Of a stretch of 64,000 nt of DNA, positions 1 to 9,480 are shown piece by piece. The notes beneath the pieces were generated by a model. The model made no database searches. It saw nothing but the letters and a program-made list of their open reading frames with translations, and was not told the DNA's origin. Source of the DNA: Pseudomonas persica (GTDB taxonomy: Bacteria; Pseudomonadota; Gammaproteobacteria; Pseudomonadales; Pseudomonadaceae). The stretch is from the NCBI RefSeq assembly GCF_900291015.1, contig NZ_OLKL01000016.1:62001-126000 (forward strand), in the 5' to 3' direction. Both the position numbers and the translations under genes were made by a program. How positions within the stretch are numbered: position 1 is the first letter of the stretch; each line of letters starts with the position of its first letter.

Positions 1-354
1 GATTCGCTGACCGTGCGTGAACTGCAGCGCAAGCTGCTCGGCAACCGTGGCTACGACGTGGCCGTGGCGGTGGATGGCATGGACGGCTGGAACGCCCTGC
101 GTAGCGAGGATTTCGACCTGCTGATTACCGACATCGACATGCCGCGCATGGACGGCATCGAGCTGGTCACCCTGGTGCGCCGCGATCAGCGTCTGCAATC
201 GCTGCCGGTGATGGTGGTGTCCTACAAGGACCGTGAGGAAGACCGACGGCGGGGCCTGGATGCCGGCGCCGACTATTATTTGGCTAAGGCCAGTTTCCAC
301 GACGATGCGTTGCTGGATGCTGTGGTTGAGTTGATCGGAGGTGCTCAGGGATGA
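1..354 (+). CDS. wspE: WspE C-terminal receiver domain (partial, 5' end outside window)
   Basis: The reading frame is open from the first base and ends in a receiver (REC) domain of about 117 residues. Visible are the usual phospho-acceptor context TDIDMPRMDG, the SY of the switch region and the conserved Lys in YYLAKAS. WspF and WspR follow directly, so this is the C-terminal receiver of the hybrid CheA-type kinase WspE, which phosphorylates WspR and WspF in the Wsp surface-sensing chemosensory system. Its stop overlaps the wspF start by 4 nt (ATGA at 351-354), which suggests coupled translation. The kinase and HPt parts lie upstream of the window. Confidence 0.9.
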   Translation, partial: DSLTVRELQRKLLGNRGYDVAVAVDGMDGWNALRSEDFDLLITDIDMPRMDGIELVTLVRRDQRLQSLPVMVVSYKDREEDRRRGLDAGADYYLAKASFHDDALLDAVVELIGGAQG

Positions 355-1364
355 AGATCGCCATCGTCAACGACATGCCCATGGCTGTCGAGGCGCTGCG
401 CCGGGCGGTCGCCTTCGAGCCCGAGCACCAGGTGATATGGGTGGCCGGCAATGGAGCCGAGGCGGTGCGGCGTTGCGCGGAGCAGTTGCCAGACCTGATC
501 CTCATGGACCTGATCATGCCGGTGATGGGCGGCGTCGAGGCCACCCGCAGGATCATGGCCGAAACCCCCTGCGCCATCGTGATCGTAACGGTCGACCGCA
601 AGCAGAACATGCACCGGGTGTTCGAGGCCATGGGGCACGGCGCCCTCGACGTGGTCGACACCCCGGCGCTGGGGGCGGGCGACCCACGCGAAGCGGCAGC
701 GCCACTGCTGCGCAAGATTCTCAACATAAGCTGGCTGATCGGCCAGCAGCGTGCACCGGCCGCACGCCCGGTCGCTGCGCCCGTGCGGGCCGCGTCCCAG
801 CACCGCGGGCTGGTGGCTATCGGCTCGTCCGCTGGTGGCCCGGCCGCCCTTGAAGTGCTGCTCAAGGGCCTGCCGGAGGCGTTCCCGGCGGCTATCGTGC
901 TGGTCCAGCATGTCGACCAGGTGTTTGCTGCGGGCATGGCCGAGTGGCTCAGCAGCGCGGCCGGCCTGCCGGTGCGCCTGGCGCGTGAAGGCGAACCGCC
1001 CCAGCCCGGTCAGGTACTGCTGGCCGGCACCAATCACCACATCCGCCTGCTACAGAACGGCCAGCTGGCCTACACTGCCGAACCAGTCAATGAAATCTAC
1101 CGGCCCTCGATCGATGTGTTCTTCGAGAGTGTGGCGCGCTATTGGACCGGCGATGCGGTGGGCGTGTTGCTTACCGGCATGGGCCGCGACGGTGCCCAGG
1201 GCCTGAAACTGATGCGCCAGCAGGGCTTCCTGACCATTGCCCAGAACCAGGCCAGCAGCGCGGTTTACGGGATGCCCAAGGCCGCTGCGTCCATCGATGC
1301 TGCGGTGGAAATCCGCCCGCTGGAACGTATTGCCGGGCGCTTGATGGAATTTTTCGCAAAATGA
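351..1364 (+). CDS. wspF: WspF, CheB-type protein-glutamate methylesterase
   Basis: A 337-residue two-domain protein: an N-terminal receiver with acceptor D53 (LMDLIMP) and a C-terminal CheB methylesterase from about residue 150. The catalytic triad expected from CheB is visible as S160 (GSSAGG), H187 (QHVDQ) and D280 (GMGRDG). In the Wsp pathway the homologue demethylates the receptor WspA and so lowers WspE kinase activity; loss of WspF in other pseudomonads gives constitutive WspR activation and wrinkly colonies. The start overlaps the wspE stop. The protein appears complete and all key residues are present. Confidence 0.96.
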   Translation: MKIAIVNDMPMAVEALRRAVAFEPEHQVIWVAGNGAEAVRRCAEQLPDLILMDLIMPVMGGVEATRRIMAETPCAIVIVTVDRKQNMHRVFEAMGHGALDVVDTPALGAGDPREAAAPLLRKILNISWLIGQQRAPAARPVAAPVRAASQHRGLVAIGSSAGGPAALEVLLKGLPEAFPAAIVLVQHVDQVFAAGMAEWLSSAAGLPVRLAREGEPPQPGQVLLAGTNHHIRLLQNGQLAYTAEPVNEIYRPSIDVFFESVARYWTGDAVGVLLTGMGRDGAQGLKLMRQQGFLTIAQNQASSAVYGMPKAAASIDAAVEIRPLERIAGRLMEFFAK

Positions 1365-1415
1365 CGAAGTGTAATGAATCACGCCGCCAGGCCGGCAGTG
1401 ATCGGGTGAACAGGT

Positions 1416-2420
1416 ATGAATGATTTACCGATCGAAGGTTTCACCACCCCCAACGAGAACTCGGCGATGGTGCTGCTGGTCGACGACCAGGCCATGATCG
1501 GTGAGGCGGTGCGGCGTGGCCTGGCCAATGAAGAGAACATCGACTTCCACTTTTGCTCCGACCCGCACCAGGCGGTGGCCCAGGCTGTGCGCATCAAGCC
1601 CACGGTGATCCTTCAGGACCTGATCATGCCTGGCCTGGACGGGCTGAGCCTGGTGCGTGAATACCGCAACAACCCGGCGACCCAGGACATCCCGATCATC
1701 GTCCTGTCGACCAAGGAAGATCCGCTGGTCAAGAGCGCGGCGTTTGCCGCCGGGGCCAACGATTACCTGGTCAAGTTGCCGGACACCATCGAACTGGTGG
1801 CGCGCATCCGCTACCACTCGCGTTCCTACCTGACCTTGCTGCAGCGCGATGAGGCCTACCGCGCCCTGCGCGTCAGCCAGCAGCAACTGCTCGATACCAA
1901 CCTGATGCTGCAGCGGCTGATGAACTCCGATGGCCTGACCGGGCTGTCCAACCGCCGTCACTTCGACGAGTACCTGGAGCTGGAATGGCGCCGGGCCATG
2001 CGTGAACAGCAGCAGTTGTCGCTGCTGATGATCGATGTGGACTTCTTCAAGGCCTACAACGACAGCTTCGGTCACCTGGCCGGTGACGAGGCCTTGCGTC
2101 AGGTGGCCGAGGCGCTCCGCGGCTCGTGCTCGCGACCGACCGACCTGCCGGCGCGCTATGGTGGCGAGGAATTCGTCCTGGTGCTGCCCAATACCTCGCC
2201 GGGTGGTGCTCGCCTGGTGGCCGAGAAGCTGCGCCAGACCGTATTGGGCCTGGGCATCCCGCACACCGCGCCGACGGCTGACTCGTACCTGACCGTCAGC
2301 ATCGGCCTGGCGACCCAGACCCCGGCCATCGGCAGCCATAGCCGGCAGCTGATTTCGGCCGCGGACAAAGGCCTGTACCAAGCCAAGAACGGCGGGCGCA
2401 ACCAGGTTGGCATCGCCTGA
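1416..2420 (+). CDS. wspR: WspR, response-regulator diguanylate cyclase
   Basis: A 334-residue protein with an N-terminal receiver (acceptor D68 in [11 protein letters not shown]), a helical linker (about 135-170) and a GGDEF domain. The active-site signature is GGEEF at 249-253, and an inhibitory I-site RxxD (R240-D243) sits five residues before it, so both catalysis and product inhibition by c-di-GMP are expected. It is the output of the Wsp system: phosphorylated WspR makes c-di-GMP and promotes biofilm growth. It lies 51 nt after wspF and ends in a perfect palindrome that overlaps its stop codon. Confidence 0.96.
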   Translation: MNDLPIEGFTTPNENSAMVLLVDDQAMIGEAVRRGLANEENIDFHFCSDPHQAVAQAVRIKPTVILQDLIMPGLDGLSLVREYRNNPATQDIPIIVLSTKEDPLVKSAAFAAGANDYLVKLPDTIELVARIRYHSRSYLTLLQRDEAYRALRVSQQQLLDTNLMLQRLMNSDGLTGLSNRRHFDEYLELEWRRAMREQQQLSLLMIDVDFFKAYNDSFGHLAGDEALRQVAEALRGSCSRPTDLPARYGGEEFVLVLPNTSPGGARLVAEKLRQTVLGLGIPHTAPTADSYLTVSIGLATQTPAIGSHSRQLISAADKGLYQAKNGGRNQVGIA

Positions 2421-2437
2421 CAGGGCCCTGTCAGGCG
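2414..2437 (+). terminator. Perfect palindrome at the wspR stop
   Basis: A 24-bp perfect palindrome (CGCCTGACAGGG and its complement) overlaps the wspR stop codon at 2418-2420. It marks the end of the wsp operon. It has no loop and no long T run, so it could be a weak terminator or mRNA-end stabiliser rather than a classic intrinsic terminator. Confidence 0.45.
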
Positions 2438-2503
2438 TTCATGTCATTCTGCCGACGCCACTTCTACCGCCCGGCGGGTCTGCCGCCCTGCGGCGGACTC
2501 GGT

Positions 2504-2509
2504 TATACT
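2504..2509 (+). promoter_or_regulatory. Possible -10 box for prfB
   Basis: TATACT lies 38 nt before the prfB start in the wspR-prfB gap. I see no good -35 hexamer at the usual distance, so this is a tentative call. Confidence 0.3.
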
Positions 2510-2547
2510 CGCGGGCTTTTCACCGAATTCGTGCGAGTAGCCAGCCC

Positions 2548-3643
2548 ATGGAAATCCAACCGATCCTGAACACCATCAAGGACCTCACCGAGCGTTCCCA
2601 GTCCATTCGGGGGTATCTTTGACTACGATCACAAGCATGACCGCCTGATCGAAGTCAACCGCGAGCTGGAAGACCCCAACGTCTGGAACAAACCCGAGTA
2701 CGCCCAGGCCCTGGGCCGCGAGCGTGCCATGCTGGCGCAGGTCGTCGAGACTCTGGACAAGCTGTCCAACGGCCTGTCCGACTGCAAGGACCTGCTCGAC
2801 ATGGCCGTCGAGGAAGAGGATGAAGGCGCCGTAGGCGACGTCGAGGCCGAGTTGCAGGCCCTGGAAGAGTCCCTGGCCCTGCTTGAGTTCCGTCGCATGT
2901 TCAGCGGCGAGATGGACATGAACAACGCCTACCTGGATATCCAGGCCGGCTCCGGTGGTACCGAGGCGCAGGACTGGGCCAACATCCTGCTGCGCATGTA
3001 CCTGCGCTGGGCCGACAAGCGTGGTTTCGATGCCACCATCATCGAGCTTTCCGAAGGTGAAGTCGCCGGTATCAAGGGCGCCACCGTGCATATCAAGGGC
3101 GAGTACGCGTTCGGCTGGCTGCGTACCGAGATCGGCGTGCACCGCCTGGTGCGCAAAAGCCCGTTCGACTCCGGTGCCCGTCGTCATACTTCGTTCTCGG
3201 CGGTGTTCGTGTCGCCCGAGATCGACGACAAGGTCGAGATCGAGATCAACCCGGCCGACCTGCGCATCGACACCTACCGTTCCTCCGGTGCCGGTGGTCA
3301 GCACGTGAACACCACCGACTCGGCGGTGCGTATTACCCACGTACCGACCAACACCGTGGTGGCCTGCCAGAACGAACGCTCCCAGCACGCCAACAAGGAC
3401 ACCGCCATGAAAATGCTGCGGGCCAAGTTGTACGAGCTGGAAATGCAGAAGCGCAACGCCGCCTCGCAGGCGCTGGAAGACAGCAAGTCGGACATCGGCT
3501 GGGGCCACCAGATCCGCTCCTACGTGCTGGATGACTCGCGTATCAAGGACCTGCGTACCGGCGTCGAGCGCAGCGACTGCCAGAAGGTCCTGGACGGTGA
3601 TCTCGACCAGTACCTGGAAGCGAGCCTCAAGCAGGGGCTGTAA
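2548..3643 (+). CDS. prfB: Peptide chain release factor 2 (RF2), with programmed +1 frameshift
   Basis: RF2 releases polypeptides at UGA and UAA codons. The gene starts at ATG 2548, runs 24 codons to an in-frame TGA at 2620-2622, then shifts +1 and continues from GAC at 2621 to 3643, giving 364 residues, the normal RF2 length. The tripeptide anticodon SPF (204-206, which reads UGA) and the catalytic GGQ (249-251) are both present. An N-terminal coiled-coil region rich in Glu precedes them. lysS follows about 90 nt downstream, the same order as in E. coli, so the two are probably co-transcribed. The internal TGA is regulatory and does not make this a pseudogene. Confidence 0.97.
2609..2623 (+). 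promoter_or_regulatory. prfB: RF2 programmed +1 frameshift site
   Basis: The sequence CGGGGGTATCTTTGAC carries an internal Shine-Dalgarno-like GGGGG (2609-2613) just before the slippery CTT (2617-2619) and the zero-frame stop TGA (2620-2622) followed by C. This matches the well-known autoregulatory site of bacterial prfB: scarce RF2 leads to pausing at UGA and a slip to the +1 frame. Confidence 0.95.
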
Positions 3644-3736
3644 GCCACACACAACCGCCGCGGTACCCGGCCTGAGGCCGGTATCGCGTGCCCTGCCCGA
3701 AAGGGGCACCGAACACCTGATGGAAAGAATGACGAA

Positions 3737-5239
<1,503 letters not shown>

Positions 5240-5251
5240 GTGAATTGAACG

Positions 5252-5275
5252 AGCCGCCTTTCGAGGCGGCTTTTT
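5252..5275 (+). terminator. Intrinsic terminator after lysS
   Basis: An AGCCGCC/GGCGGCT stem with a short TTTCGA loop is followed by a TTTTT run, 12 nt after the lysS stop. Confidence 0.85.
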
Positions 5276-5300
5276 CTTGCCTGAAGCTTTATGTTGTCAG

Positions 5301-5401
5301 TACCGGCCCTACCGCCGGCAAGCCAGCTCCCACAGGGACCCCACAATCGTCAGGACTTGTGCAGTACCTGTGGGAGCTGGCTTGCCGGCGATAGGGCCGG
5401 T
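5301..5401. repeat. REP-type inverted repeat pair
   Basis: Two arms of about 35 bp in opposite orientation (5302-5336 and 5368-5401) contain the core GCCGGCAAGCCAGCTCCCAC and its complement. This is the P. putida style REP sequence arranged as a BIME-like pair. The same core returns near 30.5 kb and 51.6 kb. Confidence 0.8.
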
Positions 5402-5424
5402 ACAGGCTGCAGATGACTTGAACC

Positions 5425-6156
5425 ATGAGGTATCCCCCCGTGACACCCGCAATGCCTCACCAGGGCGCCGCCGGCATCGCCACCGCCGTCGCCGAAAGCG
5501 TGCAATACCAAGGCCGCAAGACTGCCCGCCAGGGCAGCGAGCAGCGTCGCCAGCTGATCCTCGACGCCGCCATGCGCATTGTCGTGCGCGATGGCGTACG
5601 CGGCGTGCGCCACCGCGCCGTGGCCGCCGAGGCCGGTGTGCCACTGTCGGCCACCACCTACTACTTCAAGGACATCGAGGACCTGCTCACCGATACCTTC
5701 GCCCAGTACGTCGAGCGCAGCGCTGCCTACATGGCCAAGCTGTGGGCCAACACCGAGGTGGTGTTGCGCCAGTTGCTGGCCCAGGGCGACGGCAGCCCGC
5801 AGGCGCGGGCACGGTTGGCTGACGAGGTAGCGCGCATGACTGCCGACTATGTACAGCGGCAACTGCTGACCCGCCGCGATTTCCTGATGGCCGAGCAGGC
5901 CTTCCGCCAGGAGGCGCTGCTGTGCCCGCGCCTGGCCGAACTGGTATGCGCCCATGAGCAGATCCTGCTGCATGGCACCCGGCAATTGCTGCAGGTGGTG
6001 GGCTCGCGGCAACCGGAACAGGACGCCCAAATGTTGACGGCGATTATCGAGCAGATGGAATATCAGGGCCTGCTCAAGGATGCGAACGCGCAAGCCGATG
6101 GGCAGATGCTCGCTATGCTTAGCCGATACTTGCAGCTGGTGCTGGCATCGGCCTGA
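5425..6156 (+). CDS. TetR-family transcriptional regulator
   Basis: A 243-residue protein with an N-terminal TetR helix-turn-helix (about 38-85: RRQLILDAAMRIV, then VRHRAVAAEAGVPLSATTYYF) and a variable ligand-binding C-terminus. The ligand and target genes are unknown. The start at 5425 is uncertain: no clear ribosome-binding site is visible, and ATG 5452 would remove nine residues without touching the domain. A lipoprotein gene follows 29 nt downstream and may be co-transcribed. Confidence 0.85.
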   Translation: MRYPPVTPAMPHQGAAGIATAVAESVQYQGRKTARQGSEQRRQLILDAAMRIVVRDGVRGVRHRAVAAEAGVPLSATTYYFKDIEDLLTDTFAQYVERSAAYMAKLWANTEVVLRQLLAQGDGSPQARARLADEVARMTADYVQRQLLTRRDFLMAEQAFRQEALLCPRLAELVCAHEQILLHGTRQLLQVVGSRQPEQDAQMLTAIIEQMEYQGLLKDANAQADGQMLAMLSRYLQLVLASA

Positions 6157-6185
6157 GCCGAGACTGACTTTTCAAGGAGAACCTG

Positions 6186-6734
6186 ATGAAAGCCTGGCGT
6201 GTGGTGTTGTTGACTCTGTCATTCCTGCTGCTGGGCGGTTGTCTGGTGACCTTCCACGAGCCCTTGCCGAGCAACCAGGCGGCGCCCAAGGCCCTGCTCG
6301 GCAATTGGAGCAGCAAGGACGCCTGGGGCGAGCCCCTTAAGCTGGTGATCAGCCGTAGCGGCGGTGATGCCTACAAGGCGGTGGCCACGGCCAAGGGCAA
6401 GGCCCCCGAAGAATACGTGTTCACCGTGTCGCGCCATGGCAACCGCTGGTACCTGTCGGCCGGCGTGCCCAAGCGCCTGGGCGGCAACTTCCTGATCGGC
6501 GGTTTCGATATCGTCGATGGCAAGGAGCTGGTGGTCTACAACCTGGATGTCGAGCAGGTGCAGCAGGCGGTGGACAAGAAGGAGCTGACCGGGCGCAGCA
6601 CCGAGGTGCCGGAAGACAACGGCGACGGCGTGCTGATCGACAGCCCGTCGGCGCGGGTGCTGGCGTACCTCGACGACCCGGCCAACTCCGACCTGTTCGT
6701 TGAAGTGGCGCGGTTCCAGCGCTCTGGCAAGTAA
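6186..6734 (+). CDS. Hypothetical lipoprotein
   Basis: A 182-residue protein with a typical lipoprotein signal: positively charged start, hydrophobic stretch and lipobox LLGGC with Cys19 as lipidation site. The start is fixed by AAGGAG (6174-6179) six bases upstream. The mature part has no domain that I recognise. It probably sits in the inner or outer membrane facing the periplasm. Function unknown; it lies between a TetR gene and a REP pair. Confidence 0.85.
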   Translation: MKAWRVVLLTLSFLLLGGCLVTFHEPLPSNQAAPKALLGNWSSKDAWGEPLKLVISRSGGDAYKAVATAKGKAPEEYVFTVSRHGNRWYLSAGVPKRLGGNFLIGGFDIVDGKELVVYNLDVEQVQQAVDKKELTGRSTEVPEDNGDGVLIDSPSARVLAYLDDPANSDLFVEVARFQRSGK

Positions 6735-6742
6735 TTACCCGT

Positions 6743-6822
6743 GCCGGCCTCTTCGCGGCTAAAGCCGCTCCCACAGGTACTGCAATCCCTGTGGGGGCGG
6801 CTTTAGCCGCGAAGAGGCCGGT
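6743..6822. repeat. REP-type inverted repeat pair
   Basis: Arms GCCGGCCTCTTCGCGGCTAA (from 6743) and its complement (ending 6822) enclose the GCTCCCACAGG motif on each side. This is a REP variant with the GCGGCTTTAGCCGC core. An in-frame extension of the following gene would run through its right arm and is not believed. Confidence 0.8.
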
Positions 6823-6868
6823 TCAGGCAATGCAAGGCTTGGCACTTTGTTCCAATAAGGAGTCCCCG

Positions 6869-8146
6869 GTGGACGAATACCAGCAAACCATCCGTGCCCT
6901 GTCCGACCGCATCGTCGCGGCACAGACCCCGATCCGGGTGCTGGACGCGGTGAAGTGGGACGACAACATTCGCCAGGGCTTCCTCAAGGCCAAGGGCAAG
7001 GAGCCGCCGGCCGTCGACCGTGCCTACTACCAGTCGCGCCCGCTGGCGTTCGACTCCAGCGCGGTCAAGGCCGAGTTCCAGGGCATCGAGCGCGACATCA
7101 TTCGCCAGCTTGGCCAGTTCAACCCGGTCGGGCAGATCATGAAGCGCATGTGCCGCGAATACCGCATGGTGGTGCGTATGCTCGAAGCGCGCGGCACCGA
7201 GGATTTCGGTTTGATCTCCCAAGAGCTGTACGGCGCTGCCTCGGATGCCTTCCACGCCGGTGACCCGACCCTGGCCGACCTCGGCCTGATGCTGTCGGAC
7301 TACCTGAACAACATCGATGGCCGTGGCGACCTCAAGGACGAACCGAAGAACCTCACCGCCAAGGAGGCCGTGGAAATCCTCCAGCACCGGCTGAACAAGG
7401 TGTTCGGCGAGGCCGAGGGGACCATCCGTGTGTTCGAGTCCGACGGTATCGTCGCCGATGCCGCAGCCGGGGCCGACTACATCAAGGTGCGGGCCGACGC
7501 CATGTTCAACGCCCGTGACGTGCGTGCCCTGGAGGTGCACGAAGGGCTGGTGCATGTCGGCACCACCCTCAACGGCCTGAACCAGCCGATCTGTACCTTC
7601 CTGGCCAAGGGCCCGCCCTCGTCGACGGTAACCCAGGAGGGCCTGGCCATCCTCATGGAGGTGATCGCCTTCGCCTCCTACCCCAGCCGCCTGCGCAAGC
7701 TCACCAACCGCACCCGCGCCATCCACATGGTCGAGGAGGGCGCAGATTTCATGCAGGTCTACAACTTCTTCCGCGAGCAGGGCTTCGAGATGGCGCAGAG
7801 CTACAGCAACGCCAGCCGGGTGTTCCGCGGGTCGGTGCCCAATGGCCTGCCATTTACCAAGGACTTGTCCTACCTCAAAGGCTTCATCATGGTTTACAAC
7901 TACATTCAGTTGGCTGTGAAGAAGGGCAAGCTCGAACAGATCCCGTTGCTGTTCTGTGGCAAGACCACCCTGGAAGACATGCGCACCCTGCGTCAGCTGG
8001 TCGAGGAAGGCCTGGTCGAGCCGCCCAAGTACCTGCCCGAACAGTTCCGCGACCTCAACGCGCTGTCGGCCTGGATGTGCTTCTCCAACTTCCTCAACCA
8101 CCTGAGCCTGGACCGCATTGAAGCCGACTACGCGAACATTCTCTGA
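6869..8146 (+). CDS. DUF1704 / QEGLA-motif putative metallopeptidase
   Basis: A 425-residue protein of the family annotated as 'flavohemoglobin expression-modulating QEGLA motif protein' (DUF1704). The family hallmark QEGLA is at about 256-260, and a zinc-site-like HEGLVH (HExxxH) is at about 224-229. The same HExxxH arrangement is known from the eukaryotic MATCAP tyrosine carboxypeptidases of this superfamily, so a peptidase activity is plausible but unproven here. I chose the GTG at 6869 because AAGGAG (6857-6862) lies six bases before it; the longer ORF from 6791 starts inside a REP element. It overlaps or abuts the hydrolase gene that follows. Confidence 0.88.
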   Translation: MDEYQQTIRALSDRIVAAQTPIRVLDAVKWDDNIRQGFLKAKGKEPPAVDRAYYQSRPLAFDSSAVKAEFQGIERDIIRQLGQFNPVGQIMKRMCREYRMVVRMLEARGTEDFGLISQELYGAASDAFHAGDPTLADLGLMLSDYLNNIDGRGDLKDEPKNLTAKEAVEILQHRLNKVFGEAEGTIRVFESDGIVADAAAGADYIKVRADAMFNARDVRALEVHEGLVHVGTTLNGLNQPICTFLAKGPPSSTVTQEGLAILMEVIAFASYPSRLRKLTNRTRAIHMVEEGADFMQVYNFFREQGFEMAQSYSNASRVFRGSVPNGLPFTKDLSYLKGFIMVYNYIQLAVKKGKLEQIPLLFCGKTTLEDMRTLRQLVEEGLVEPPKYLPEQFRDLNALSAWMCFSNFLNHLSLDRIEADYANIL

Positions 8147-9041
8147 GTGCTGCCGCCTGTTGGCCCTGGGTTTGATCCTGCTGGGCCTGGGCGGTTGCAG
8201 CAGCCTGCTGTTCTATCCCGAGCGTGGCCAAGCGTTTACGCCCGAGCGGGCCCGGCTCGAGTACCGCGATGTCACCCTGACCACGGCTGATGGCCTCCGC
8301 CTGCACGGCTGGTGGTTGCCGGCCAGGGCCGGGGGCGAGGTCAAGGGCACGGTGCTGCACCTGCACGGCAATGGTGGCAACCTGCCTGGGCACCTGGGCG
8401 GCAGCTACTGGCTGCCGGAGCAGGGCTATCAGGTGTTGATGATCGACTACCGCGGCTATGGCCTGTCCCAGGGCGAGCCGAGCCTGCCCGAGGTGTACGA
8501 GGACATTGCCGCGGCCATGGCCTGGCTGGACCAGGCACCCGAGGTCAAGGGCAGGCCGCTGGTGCTGCTGGGGCAGAGCCTTGGCGGGGCCATGGCCATT
8601 CACTACCTGGCGGCCCACCCCGAGCAGCGCCAGCGTTTCAGCGCCCTGGTGTTCGACGGTGTGCCGGCCAGCTACCGTGCGGTGGGGCGCTTTGCCCTCA
8701 GCACCTCGTGGATGACCTGGCCGCTGCAGGTGCCGCTGTCGTGGCTGGTGCCGGACGGCGACAGTGCGATCCGCTCGATCGAGCAGTTGAGCAACCCGCC
8801 CAAGCTGTTCTTCCACAGCATCGACGACACCCTGGTGCCGATGGACAATGGCATTCGCCTGTACCAGCACGCACCACCGCCACGGGTACTGCAACTGACC
8901 CGTGGTGGCCACGTGCAGACCTTCGCCGACCCGACCTGGCGCCAGGTGATGCTGCGTTTCCTTGACGATCCCAGCCATTTCAACGGCCTGCGGCGGCTGG
9001 CCGAAGTACCCAATTACCCTGACGAGAAGAACAAGCAATGA
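8118..9041 (+). CDS. Alpha/beta hydrolase, probable lipoprotein
   Basis: A serine hydrolase of the alpha/beta fold: oxyanion motif HLHGNGGN, nucleophile elbow GQSLGG, acid in DDTLVP and histidine in GGHVQTF. An N-terminal hydrophobic stretch ends in the lipobox LGLGGC, so it is probably a lipid-anchored envelope protein. The start is unsure: no ATG exists in the right place. TTG 8118 gives a full signal peptide but lies inside the preceding gene; TTG 8160 would give a very short signal. Translation is probably coupled to the upstream DUF1704 gene. Substrate unknown. Confidence 0.82.
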   Translation: MKPTTRTFSECCRLLALGLILLGLGGCSSLLFYPERGQAFTPERARLEYRDVTLTTADGLRLHGWWLPARAGGEVKGTVLHLHGNGGNLPGHLGGSYWLPEQGYQVLMIDYRGYGLSQGEPSLPEVYEDIAAAMAWLDQAPEVKGRPLVLLGQSLGGAMAIHYLAAHPEQRQRFSALVFDGVPASYRAVGRFALSTSWMTWPLQVPLSWLVPDGDSAIRSIEQLSNPPKLFFHSIDDTLVPMDNGIRLYQHAPPPRVLQLTRGGHVQTFADPTWRQVMLRFLDDPSHFNGLRRLAEVPNYPDEKNKQ

Positions 9042-9364
9042 GTGAAGAACGCAACGCCATCCCGCTGATCCTGACCGGTGTCGGCAGCATCATCGTGACG
9101 GTTGGGGCCTTGTGGTACTACGGTTACCTGCATTTCGCCAAGCCCGAGGATGCCCTGTTGCTGCAGGATTTCACCATGCTCAAGACCATCCCCGGCGAGG
9201 ACTACAAGGCCTCGCTGGACCCGGCGCCACAGGTGGCCCAGTGCGTCGATGGCGTGTTGGTGCTGTTCGATACCCAGCAGAAAGGCCTGACCGGCGTGCT
9301 GGTGGACAACCGCAAGCGCGCGGTGCGCTGCATGGGCGAGGAAACCCCGCAGCAGGTGCAGTGA
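9038..9364 (+). CDS. Small single-span membrane protein, hypothetical
   Basis: A 108-residue protein with one transmembrane helix near residues 8-27 and a hydrophilic C-terminal part containing two cysteines (in QCVDG and VRCMG). The start overlaps the hydrolase stop by 4 nt (ATGA 9038-9041), so the two genes are translationally coupled. No known domain is recognised and function is unknown. Confidence 0.8.
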   Translation: MSEERNAIPLILTGVGSIIVTVGALWYYGYLHFAKPEDALLLQDFTMLKTIPGEDYKASLDPAPQVAQCVDGVLVLFDTQQKGLTGVLVDNRKRAVRCMGEETPQQVQ

Positions 9365-9381
9365 GCCAACATCTCTGCGGC

Positions 9382-9427
9382 CTGTTGTGGCCCCTTCGCG
9401 GCTAAAGCCGCGAAGGGGCCACAACAG
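9382..9427. terminator. 46-bp near-perfect hairpin (terminator/REP-like)
   Basis: Two perfectly complementary 22-nt arms with a 2-nt centre carry the GGCCCCTTCGCGGCT core that also occurs in nearby REP elements. It lies between convergent genes. It lacks a long T run on the plus side, so it may act as a terminator or as a REP-type mRNA stabiliser. Confidence 0.6.
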
Positions 9428-9435
9428 ACAAAAGA

Positions 9436-9460
9436 AAGCCCCGCTTTGATCGCGGGGCTT
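9436..9460 (-). terminator. Intrinsic terminator of the DUF4398-OmpA operon
   Basis: Read on the minus strand, AAGCCCCGC and its complement form a 9-bp stem with a 7-nt loop, followed by TTTCTTTTG, about 20 nt after the OmpA-like gene stop. Confidence 0.8.
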
Positions 9461-9480
9461 GTCGTTTCAGCCAGCCAGCC

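Noticed and set aside
2620..2622. In-frame stop in prfB as sign of a pseudogene
   Set aside because: It is the known programmed frameshift stop with slippery CTT and internal Shine-Dalgarno-like sequence.
6791..6868. N-terminal extension of the DUF1704 protein
   Set aside because: It is translated from the right arm of a REP element; GTG 6869 has a good ribosome-binding site.
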